Assembly: GCA_049840835.1 (NCBI GenBank)
Contig: JASGJG010000017.1
Coordinates: 1-64,000 of the forward strand
Reading direction: 5' to 3'
From: JANLTX01 sp049840835
Lineage (GTDB): Bacteria; Armatimonadota; Armatimonadia; Armatimonadales; Armatimonadaceae
Length of the DNA stretch: 64,000 nt
A program made the position numbers and the translations under genes. Below are positions 35,795 to 43,209 of the stretch, piece after piece; within the stretch, counting starts at the first letter, position 1, and the number at the start of each line of letters is the position of its first letter. The notes below the pieces were generated by a model. The model saw only the letters and a list, made by a program, of their open reading frames with translations. It was not told the DNA's origin and ran no database searches.

Positions 35795-36588
35795 TTCGGG
35801 TACAGGGCGTGGAGAAAGTCTATCCCGGCGGCACACAGGCGCTGGCGGGCGTTTCTCTGGAAATCTACGCAGGGCAGTTCGTCTCGCTGCTCGGCCCCAG
35901 CGGCTGCGGCAAGTCTACGCTGCTCTCTATGATAGCCGGGCTGGATAGCCCGACTAACGGAACCATTCAGGTAGACGGCAACCCCGGTGTGGTCTTTCAG
36001 GAGGCCGCACTCTTTCCCTGGCGCTCTGTGCGAGATAATGTGGCGTTCGGGCTGCAGATGAAGGGGATAGACAAAGTCACTCGCCGCAGTCGTGCTGAGG
36101 AAGCACTCAAGCAGGTCCATCTCTCTCGGTTCGCAGATGCTTTTCCCCATCAGCTCTCTGGGGGAATGCGCCAGCGTGCCTCTATCGCCCGCGCTCTGGT
36201 TCTGGACCCCGCGCTGCTACTGATGGATGAGCCTTTCGGGGCACTGGATGCACAGACCCGCTCTCTGCTTCAGGAAGAATTGCTCAATCTCTGGCAGCGC
36301 ACTCGGAAAACTGTGGTGTTCGTGACCCACAGCTTGGATGAAGCTCTGTTACTCTCCGACCGAATTATCTTGCTCTCTGCCCGCCCAGGCAAAGTTGTCG
36401 CCGATATTCTAGTAGACGCGCCACGACCCCGTGACCCCAGCCGTGACCCCGCGCTGGCAGGACTCCGCCAGCGCCTCTCTGCGCTACTGGCCGCGGAAGT
36501 CGCCGCTGTCGCTGCTGCTGAGTATGACGATCAGCCGCCCAGCACTACCCGCCGGCTTCTGGACGAAGAGGCGGGCAGCGGTATCTAG
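35791..36588 (+). CDS. ABC importer ATPase (SsuB/TauB/NrtD-type)
   Basis: 265 residues. Walker A GPSGCGKST, Q-loop VVFQEAALFPW, signature LSGGMRQRASIARAL, Walker B LLLMDEPFGALD and switch His in VFVTHSLDEALLL. All catalytic residues are present. It pairs with the permease upstream. The last ~40 residues (LAAEVAAVAAAEYDDQPP) are an extra Ala-rich tail of no known role. Confidence 0.93.
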   Translation: MIRVQGVEKVYPGGTQALAGVSLEIYAGQFVSLLGPSGCGKSTLLSMIAGLDSPTNGTIQVDGNPGVVFQEAALFPWRSVRDNVAFGLQMKGIDKVTRRSRAEEALKQVHLSRFADAFPHQLSGGMRQRASIARALVLDPALLLMDEPFGALDAQTRSLLQEELLNLWQRTRKTVVFVTHSLDEALLLSDRIILLSARPGKVVADILVDAPRPRDPSRDPALAGLRQRLSALLAAEVAAVAAAEYDDQPPSTTRRLLDEEAGSGI

Positions 36589-36590
36589 GG

Positions 36591-37187
36591 CTATTTGTGG
36601 CGTCGGCGTAGAAGGGTGATGCCAGGAACGGCGGCCAATCCCAATAGGGCAAAGGTACCCGGTTCTGGCGCTGTCGTAGTAAGGAACCCACGAATCTCAC
36701 CCGCTGGAAAGGTGCTGGTGTGGATATTGAGATACGCCTGACCGTTCGCTATCGCCGTTTGGAGGTCCGTGAACGCCTGAGCGGCTGTACCACCATGCGC
36801 AGCCACGTAGGTCGGGTTATACGACGAGGCCAGAGTCATATCGAAGGTGTTATCGTAAGAACCTGAGGTCACTCCAAGAGGGAAGCCAGAGAAGGTTGGT
36901 GTCTGAGTGGCCACGCCCGCTGTGCCCGCAAACGGTGTCGCAGTCGCGGCATGGATGTGCGATGCTGTTGTATTTCCAGTGAGACCCGAAAAGGATGCCT
37001 GGACCCGCATGGTGTTGAGTGTGGTGTTGATTGTGACCGTAGCGAAGCCAGTACCGGGAGAGGCGTTTGCGGGCGACTCACTCGGACCATCCAGAACTGC
37101 CTGGTAGACAAAGATCTGTGCGTGCGCCGACGCAACACACAGAGAGAGGGTAGCCGCCAGAACGGCTCCCTTGAGGAGGGTTTTCAT
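36591..37187 (-). CDS. Secreted CHRD-domain protein with PEP-CTERM sorting signal
   Basis: 198 residues from ATG 37187; an upstream extension is not needed because the signal peptide (MKTLLKGAVLAATLSLCVASAHA) starts here. CHRD domain spans ~25-165 (YQAVLDGPSESPANASPGTG, SHIHAATA, YLNIHTSTFPAGEIRGFL). The end is APEPGTFALLGLAAVPGITLLRRRHK-like: Pro-Glu-Pro, a hydrophobic helix and a basic tail, the PEP-CTERM signal cut by an exosortase. It is therefore a cell-surface or EPS-associated protein. No exosortase is in the window. Confidence 0.88.
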   Translation of the reverse strand: MKTLLKGAVLAATLSLCVASAHAQIFVYQAVLDGPSESPANASPGTGFATVTINTTLNTMRVQASFSGLTGNTTASHIHAATATPFAGTAGVATQTPTFSGFPLGVTSGSYDNTFDMTLASSYNPTYVAAHGGTAAQAFTDLQTAIANGQAYLNIHTSTFPAGEIRGFLTTTAPEPGTFALLGLAAVPGITLLRRRHK

Positions 37188-37273
37188 TTTAGTTAGGCCT
37201 GTTTTAGTAACGTTACCGCACCTGTTAAACGTATCAGGAATGCGAAATAGTTGGCCTGGCAAAAAGAAAAATA

Positions 37274-37777
37274 TTACGGTCTGGCTCTATCGCCGCGCAG
37301 TACCATGCGCTCTAGAGTCCGGCTGACAAGTTTGGTGCCAATGAACTCTTTGGAGCTAAGCGGGTTCACCAGGGCCGTAGCGATACCCAGGCGGTTTGCC
37401 CCAAAGACATCCGTAAAGAGCTGGTCGCCAATCATCAGTGATTCTGTGGCAGAGGCGCCTGTTAGCTCAAGCGCCTTCAGATAGCCCGCTCGCCCCGGCT
37501 TGCCCGCATTGCCCGGTACAAACAGAATCCCGAAGCGCTCTGCCAGTCGCTCTAAGCGCTTCGGATTGCGCGTGTTGGACACCAGGCAGAGTGAGATACC
37601 CATGGCCTTCACCGCCTCTACCCAGGCCATGACATCGTCGTGTATTTCCTCAGAGTGCCAGGCCACTACGGTGTTATCTACATCGCACAGAATCGCCCGA
37701 ATGCCCTTCTCCTGAAGCCAGGCAGGTTCGATTTCAGTCACATGGCGTAGCAAACGGGTGGGAGTCAGGTGGCTCAT
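37274..37777 (-). CDS. YqeG-family HAD IIIA phosphatase
   Basis: 167 residues from ATG 37777; a longer upstream frame exists but only the portion starting SHLTPTRLLRHV is conserved. HAD motifs: motif I DVDNTVVAW, motif II LVSNT, motif III near KPGRAGYLKAL and motif IV MIGDQLFTDVFGAN. The YqeG/GEP4 group dephosphorylates phosphatidylglycerol phosphate in several lineages. Sits 5 bp after mltG in the operon membrane protein-ruvX-mltG-yqeG. Confidence 0.88.
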   Translation of the reverse strand: MSHLTPTRLLRHVTEIEPAWLQEKGIRAILCDVDNTVVAWHSEEIHDDVMAWVEAVKAMGISLCLVSNTRNPKRLERLAERFGILFVPGNAGKPGRAGYLKALELTGASATESLMIGDQLFTDVFGANRLGIATALVNPLSSKEFIGTKLVSRTLERMVLRGDRARP

Positions 37778-37782
37778 AAGAC

Positions 37783-38550
37783 TTACCCTCGAACCGACTT
37801 GATGTTCTTCTGATGCTCCTGGAACGTACTGGCAAAGAGATGCTTCTTTCCATCTTTGCTGGCCACATAGAACATATAGTTCGACTTCTCCGGCTGCAGT
37901 GCCGCTTCTACCGAGGGAATGCCTGGATTGCAAATAGGTCCCGGCGGTAAACCTTTCACCAGATAGGTGTTGTAAGGCGACTTGAACTTCAGATCCGCGA
38001 ACAGCAGGCGTGATTTATGCTCCGGCAAGGCATACTGCACCGTGGCGTCTATCTGAAGGCGCATGCCCTTCTTCAGGCGATTCTCAATCACCCCGGCAAT
38101 CTTGGCGCGGTCTTCCTCAACCTCCGCCTCCCGCTCTATCAAAGAGGCTTTAATCATGGTCTCTTTGAGTGGCTTGCCAGACTCGGTAATCTTGGAGGCG
38201 ACTTTTTTATCAAAAGTCGTCAGCAGCATCTGGATGATTTTCTTCTCATCTGCCTTGGGTGGGAAGTTATAGGTATCCGGAAACAGATACCCCTCTAGGT
38301 TAGCGGGTAGCGGAAAACTGGCCTTGAAGGTCTTGCCCTGGGTCGTAGCCAGTTTTAGAAACGTCGTTTCCTCAGGAAGAACCTTCTTTTCTATCAGCCG
38401 CGCCGCCATCTTCTCCAGCGTGTAGCCTTCCGGGAAAGTTACCTTGATACCTGGCAGCGGGCTTGGGGTAGGCTTGGAGCCCGGTAGTCCATTACACCCA
38501 CTGACAGCGATTCCCAGGGCAAGCAAAAACGCCCACTGTGCCATCCTCAT
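37783..38550 (-). CDS. mltG: Endolytic murein transglycosylase MltG-like lipoprotein
   Basis: 255 residues. Instead of the usual transmembrane anchor the N-terminus has a lipobox (ALGIAVSGC), so it should be lipid-anchored. The YceG core follows: ITVTFPEGYTLEKMAARL-like LysM/linker part, then FPLPANLEGYLFPDTYNF, the catalytic Glu in LIEREAEVEEDRAKIAGVIENRLKKGM, QIDATVQYAL and YNTYLVKGLPPGPICNPG. MltG cleaves nascent glycan strands and sets their length. It is shorter than E. coli MltG (340). Start overlaps the ruvX stop (ATGA). Confidence 0.9.
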   Translation of the reverse strand: MRMAQWAFLLALGIAVSGCNGLPGSKPTPSPLPGIKVTFPEGYTLEKMAARLIEKKVLPEETTFLKLATTQGKTFKASFPLPANLEGYLFPDTYNFPPKADEKKIIQMLLTTFDKKVASKITESGKPLKETMIKASLIEREAEVEEDRAKIAGVIENRLKKGMRLQIDATVQYALPEHKSRLLFADLKFKSPYNTYLVKGLPPGPICNPGIPSVEAALQPEKSNYMFYVASKDGKKHLFASTFQEHQKNIKSVRG

Positions 38551-38954
38551 GAGCGAAGGTGGCTCTCTAAGATTTGAACTGCAGCCATTCGATCTAACAC
38601 TTCTTTGCGCTTCTTTCGCGACACATCCATTGCAATCAGTCCCTCTTCCGCTTCCGCGCTGGAGAGGAATTCATTTACCAGTAAAATCGGCAGGGGAGTG
38701 CGTTTTCCTAAGGCCCGCACGAACTCTCGCACCAATCCGCTGGACTTGCTCTCGGTTCCATCGGCATGCAGCGGCAGCCCCACCACAATCTGCTCCACTT
38801 TCTCTTTTTCTATGAGCCGCACGATTTCACCCAGATCATGAGCCAGGGAGCGGGAGCGATGAATTGTGGTTAGAGGGAACGCCCCGAAGCCGTTATCTTC
38901 TCCTACGGCGAGACCGATTCGCTTGGTTCCATAATCAATTCCGAGGTAGCGCAC
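38547..38954 (-). CDS. ruvX: RuvX/YqgF Holliday-junction-resolvase-like protein
   Basis: 135 residues from GTG 38954. RNase H-fold pattern: YLGIDYGTKRIGLAVGED (Asp of motif I), VVGLPLHADGTESKSS, and the C-terminal DRMAAVQILESHL. RuvX acts in rRNA 5'-end maturation and has Holliday-junction-like nuclease family relatives. The usual DERLST motif reads NEFLSSAEAE, a variant. It overlaps by 52 bp the 3' end of the upstream membrane-protein gene, longer than a normal coupling overlap. Confidence 0.9.
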   Translation of the reverse strand: MRYLGIDYGTKRIGLAVGEDNGFGAFPLTTIHRSRSLAHDLGEIVRLIEKEKVEQIVVGLPLHADGTESKSSGLVREFVRALGKRTPLPILLVNEFLSSAEAEEGLIAMDVSRKKRKEVLDRMAAVQILESHLRS

Positions 38955-40280
38955 AGGGCTGACTCTACCACCGTAAAGAGGACAGGCGCAAGCAGCAGAA
39001 GCGCTGCGATAACCCCGGAATCGTTGAACACCGCGGTAGCTATAGCGGCCAGAAGCGCCTGCGCCACACGCTGCGAAAGCTCCGGGCTACGCTTGATATG
39101 CGCTCCTACCGGGCTCTTCGCTAGCCAGATGGTAGCGCCACCCACACCCACCAGGCCCATCAGAGTCCACGGTACAGTAGAGAGTCGCAGGTTCATACGA
39201 ATCTTACGCAGGATAATCTCTCCCCAGAGTGCGCCTCCGCCTCCTGCTGCTCGCCCGATATGCGAACGCTGATCGGCAGGCAGTACATATCGCTCTAGCA
39301 GCGCCAGCAGAATCGCCACCCCGACGCCCAGTGTCACACGCACAGCGATTGGCTTTACCCATTTTCCCAACTGAGGTGGGCTTGATAGGGGAAGAGCAGG
39401 CCAGGGAATGAGCGCCGCTGTTGCTACTACGGCTCCACCCGCATCGGCACCGAGCGGAGAAAGCCCGAGCAGCAGAGCCGTGGCAATCGCCATATAAGCC
39501 ATCCAACTTAGCGGCACGCACATAATCACTGCTCCGAGGAGCAGACCCATGTACTCGTTACCGATGCCATAGAATCGAATGCCAGAGATGTAATAGGCAG
39601 ACAGCGCTGAGTTGGCAATAAGCCCGAAATGCCCGATGGTGTCTATAAAGATAACAACAATCAGCAGGCGTAGCAGATTGCGAACCGGATATTGGCGTCG
39701 CCCAGCAATTTGAGCTAGAAGAGTCAGGACTACGCTGGCAAGCAGAAAACAGAGAATCTGGAGTCCGGTATCGGCAGGCGCCACCAGAGGAGAAAGCAGT
39801 AGCGCAGTCGGGCCTGCCGCTCCAATAGCGAGTAACCCCTGTACCTGGTAGACAAATTTCTTGCGATAGGTAGCCGCAATACCAAGGAGTAGTCCAATAC
39901 CGGCCAGTGCCCCATAGACACCCAGCACAGCATCTTTGGAAGCCTCAGTTGCTTCTATTCGCCACTTGAACTTGAGTAGCTCTGCTACTGTGCCTGGTTT
40001 TGCCTGCACAGGCAGACCTTCTGGAGTAAGGTCGATAGCCCCAATAAGTCCACGGGTGCGAGTGGTGGGGGAGGTCAGCAGTGTACCGGGCGGAAAGCCC
40101 GGTCCTTCGGCAGCAGCGAAGGTGAGTTGCCCCCCTTCTTTCTGCGGGCTGACCAGTCCCACTGCACCGCGTTTAGCGGCGGCAGCCAGCTCTTCGGTAG
40201 GAATGGGGTGTAGGGCGGGAGTCTGTGCGCGGGAAGGCGTACCGAAGCTGAATAGGAGAAGGCAGAAGAGGACAACCCAT
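38903..40280 (-). pseudogene. Multi-pass membrane protein with frameshifted signal peptide
   Basis: From codon start 40162 there are 419 clear residues, but coding-like sequence continues upstream through RAQTPALHPIPTEELAAAA to a signal peptide VVLFCLLLFSFGTPSRA. No start exists in that frame; ATG 40280, preceded by GGGGAG, is one base out. Removing one of the three G/C bases at 40275-40277 joins them and gives ~458 residues. The body has ~11 membrane helices (from residue ~85 of the 419) after an extracytoplasmic domain of ~80 residues (GPGFPPGTLLTSPTTRTRGLIGAIDL). I do not recognise the family; context with ruvX-mltG-yqeG suggests an envelope role. Confidence 0.6.
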
Positions 40281-40491
40281 CTCCCCGAATGTCGCTTCGC
40301 TCCTTCGCCTCTCTTCCCGTTTTCGCTCGTTCCTCGCTGGAAGAGGGGTAGAAACCCTTTCCGGCTTTTTGATGAGCTTCTCAGTTGCAGGATGCTCTTT
40401 AGAAGGATCAGCGTATTTACCCCTCTTCCCCCCGAAGGGGTCTGATGGGAAGAGGGGCGTAAGGCGACGAAGGAGACGCACGGGGAGATGG
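40277..40491. repeat. Inverted-repeat element (two ~75-bp arms) covering the membrane-protein start
   Basis: Minus-strand text of 40351-40277 resembles plus-strand 40418-40491: both begin TACCCCTCTTCC, contain GGGAAGAG(A/G)GGCG, a GACGAAGGAG- or GCGAAGGAGCG-like stretch, and end CGGGGAGATGG. Each arm is itself a CCTCTTCC...GGAAGAGG hairpin. The spacer is ~66 bp. It has the look of a non-autonomous mobile or REP-type element. The left arm provides the GGGGAG-ATG of the membrane-protein gene. Confidence 0.55.
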
Positions 40492-40518
40492 TGCTCCTGG
40501 GTATGGGGAGATGAGTTT

Positions 40519-40552
40519 CCGAACCCGAGGGATTTTAATCCCTCGGGTTCGG
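40519..40552 (-). terminator. Hairpin after alaS
   Basis: Perfect 16-bp stem CCGAACCCGAGGGATT/AATCCCTCGGGTTCGG with a TT loop, 7 bp beyond the alaS stop. No clean U-tract on the minus side, so it may act as a transcript-end stabiliser as well as a terminator. Confidence 0.65.
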
Positions 40553-40558
40553 AGGCGC

Positions 40559-43162
40559 TTACAGAAGGGCGCGAGCAGCATCTAGTGCGGCATCTAGTTT
40601 GGTGACATCACGACCACCCGCCTGGGCGAAGTCGGGACGTCCGCCGCCGCCACCGCCAGCGGCTTGCGCAGCGGCTTTCACCAGGTTGCCGCAGTGGATA
40701 CCCTTTGCGACCGCGTCTTTGGTGGCCTTGGCCACAAAGACCAGTTTGTCATTGCTCTGGGCGGCCAGCAGTACCAGGCCTGAGCCGATCTTCCCGATAA
40801 CCTCATCGGCGAGAGCGGCCACATCTTCGGTTTCCACAGCGGAGACGATGACCTTCAGGCCATCTTTTTCCGTAGCGCTTGCCAGCAGTGTGTCGGCCTG
40901 GGAGCCGGCGGCGGCAGCTTTCAATCCCTTCAGCTCGTGCTGAAGCTCTTTCAGATGGGCCTGTAGGCGCTCGATAGAGTCCGGCACCGTATCCGGGCGT
41001 GCGCTGAGTAGATGCGCGGCGGCTTTTAGCGTGTCGTCGCGCTTGGCCAGGTAAGTGTACGCGCCGCGGCCAGTCACGGCTTCGATACGCCGCACGCCCG
41101 CCGCCGCGCTGCTCTCACTGACAATACGGAATAGCCCGATTTCCTCGGCGTTGGCTACGTGAATACCACCGCACAACTCTATGGAGTAGTCCCCACCGAC
41201 ACTGACCACGCGGACGACTTCGCCGTACTTCTCACCGAAGAGCATCATCGCGCCCTGCTGCCGGGCATCGTCAATAGATTTCTCTGCGATTTCCACGGGA
41301 AACCGGTAGGCAATCGCCTGGTTCACGCGCTCCTCGACCTCTTTTAGCTCCTCATCGGTCAGGGCGGCGTTATGGGAAAAATCGAAGCGCAGGCGCTCGG
41401 CATCTACCAGAGAGCCTTTCTGGGCCACATGTGTGCCCAGTACCTGGCGCAGGGCTTTGTGCAACAGGTGTGTGGCGGTGTGGTTGCGACTAATATCGAA
41501 GCGGGCGGTGCTGACCTTCGCTTTGACTTTGTCACCCACAGAGACCGTGCCGAACTTCACCCGAACCGAGTGTCGCCACAGGCCATCGGCCTTTTGCGTA
41601 TCGGTGACCGTTAAGTCGGCCTGCGGTGCCTGAAGCGTTCCTGTATCGCCGACCTGTCCACCAGATTCGGCGTAGAACGGCGTGGTGTCTAGGATTACCT
41701 CCGCTTCCTGGTCAACGTTCAGAGTCTCCACAGGCTTGCCATCTACAAGTATCCCCAGGATTGTGGATTCTGTGGAAGACGTATTATAGCCTACGAAGTT
41801 GGTCAGCGGTAGCGAGCGCAGAAGCTCCCTGGTTTTCTCATCGATAATAACCCAGGTGTTCTTCTTATCGGTTACTGAGGTTTCCGCATGGCGCTTCCGT
41901 GCCTTCTCAAAGCCTTCGTGGTCGATCGTCAGGCCGTTTTCCTGAGCAATCTCTTCGGTGACTTCGATAGGCAGCCCATAGGTAGAGAACAGGTCGAACG
42001 CCGTTTCACCGCTCAGCGATTTCTTTGCCAGCGCGTCCTCTAAACGGCTCAGGCCGTTTTCCAGGGTTCCGGCAAAGAGCTTCTCCTCCGCTTTCACGGC
42101 GTTCAGAATCGCTTCCTGGCGCTCGCGTAGTTCGGGATAGGCATCGCTCATGTTCTCGATTACGCCGGGAACGGCACGGTCTAAGAACGCCTCGGAACCG
42201 AAGCCCAGATGCCGCCGGCCCGCCACAATCGCGCGGCGCATCAGGCGGCGCAGCACGTAGCCATGCTTGGAGTTGCCGGGAGTCACGCCATCCGCAATTA
42301 AAAACGTGGTGGCGCGCACATGGTCGGCAATCCGGCGAAATGCGATATCTACCGTAGAGTCTGGGCTGGAGGTATAGGTCTTGCCAGACAGGTTCTCTAA
42401 GTGCGCAATAATGGGCCGTAGCACATCGGTTTCGAACGGGCCAGAGAGGTTGTTGAGCGCCGCTGCGGTGCGCTCCAGGCCCATACCGGTATCGATGTTC
42501 TTGTTCTTCAGTGGCACCAGCTTATAGTCTGGCCCCGTGCCCTGCCCGGTGAACTGGGTAAAGACGTTGTTCCAGATCTCCAGCCAGCGCATACCCTCAC
42601 CATCCCAGTCCACATCAAACGGTTGGTCGGGCTGCAGGTCGAAGAAGATCTCGGAGCACGGGCCGCAGGGACCCTGGCTCTGCTCTACAATCGCGTTCGC
42701 AGGCCAGTAGTTGGACTTCTGGCCTAACCGTGTAATGCGCTCCTCTGGCATGCCGTGCTTTCGCCAGAGATCGTAGGCTTCCTGATCGTCTTCATAGACC
42801 GTCACTCGGATACGGCTGCGGTCCAGTTTGAGTACATCGAATAGGAACTCCGTGCTCCAGGCAATGGCTTCAGTCTTGAAGTAGTCTCCGAAGCTGAAGT
42901 TGCCGAGCATCTCGAAGAACGTACAGTGCGAGATGTCCCCGATATCGTCGATATCTTTCGTGCGTAGACACTTCTGGCTGGTGGTCATCGAGCGGCGGGG
43001 CGGCGTAGCCCGGTCCTCGAAGTAGGCCTTGAACGGCACCATCCCAGCCACGGTAAACAACAGCGTGGGGTCATCCGTAACGAGGGAGTCAGACGGCGCA
43101 ATCAGCGCCCCCTTACTCTCAAAGAAGCTTAGATAGGTCTTTCGCAGCTCACGTGCTTGCAT
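40559..43162 (-). CDS. alaS: Alanyl-tRNA synthetase
   Basis: 867 residues, normal length. Class II aminoacylation domain: FESKGALIAPSDSLV near the start, TSQKCLRTKDIDDIG, and TFFEMLGNFSFGDYFK (motif 2). Editing domain: NHTATHLLHKALRQVLG (HxxxH) and the metal Cys/His in ELCGGIHVANAEEIG. C-Ala ends in GGGGGRPDFAQAGG. It charges tRNA-Ala and edits Ser/Gly. TATACT ends 7 bases before the ATG (43175-43170), so the mRNA seems leaderless; the promoter is back to back with that of the 43210 gene. Confidence 0.97.
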   Translation of the reverse strand: MQARELRKTYLSFFESKGALIAPSDSLVTDDPTLLFTVAGMVPFKAYFEDRATPPRRSMTTSQKCLRTKDIDDIGDISHCTFFEMLGNFSFGDYFKTEAIAWSTEFLFDVLKLDRSRIRVTVYEDDQEAYDLWRKHGMPEERITRLGQKSNYWPANAIVEQSQGPCGPCSEIFFDLQPDQPFDVDWDGEGMRWLEIWNNVFTQFTGQGTGPDYKLVPLKNKNIDTGMGLERTAAALNNLSGPFETDVLRPIIAHLENLSGKTYTSSPDSTVDIAFRRIADHVRATTFLIADGVTPGNSKHGYVLRRLMRRAIVAGRRHLGFGSEAFLDRAVPGVIENMSDAYPELRERQEAILNAVKAEEKLFAGTLENGLSRLEDALAKKSLSGETAFDLFSTYGLPIEVTEEIAQENGLTIDHEGFEKARKRHAETSVTDKKNTWVIIDEKTRELLRSLPLTNFVGYNTSSTESTILGILVDGKPVETLNVDQEAEVILDTTPFYAESGGQVGDTGTLQAPQADLTVTDTQKADGLWRHSVRVKFGTVSVGDKVKAKVSTARFDISRNHTATHLLHKALRQVLGTHVAQKGSLVDAERLRFDFSHNAALTDEELKEVEERVNQAIAYRFPVEIAEKSIDDARQQGAMMLFGEKYGEVVRVVSVGGDYSIELCGGIHVANAEEIGLFRIVSESSAAAGVRRIEAVTGRGAYTYLAKRDDTLKAAAHLLSARPDTVPDSIERLQAHLKELQHELKGLKAAAAGSQADTLLASATEKDGLKVIVSAVETEDVAALADEVIGKIGSGLVLLAAQSNDKLVFVAKATKDAVAKGIHCGNLVKAAAQAAGGGGGGRPDFAQAGGRDVTKLDAALDAARALL

Positions 43163-43209
43163 GGTGTTCAGTATATCGTTTGAGCCTGGTTATCTAGTAA
43201 AATCGGAAG

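Noticed and set aside
32344..36588. Dissimilatory sulfite reductase system
   Set aside because: A single-gene siroheme reductase with an SsuABC-type importer indicates assimilation; no DsrAB, DsrC or Apr genes.
40173..40481. 102-codon minus-strand frame starting in the inverted repeat
   Set aside because: Covers the frameshifted signal peptide in a different frame and the repeat arms; the alternative reading gives a clear signal peptide instead.
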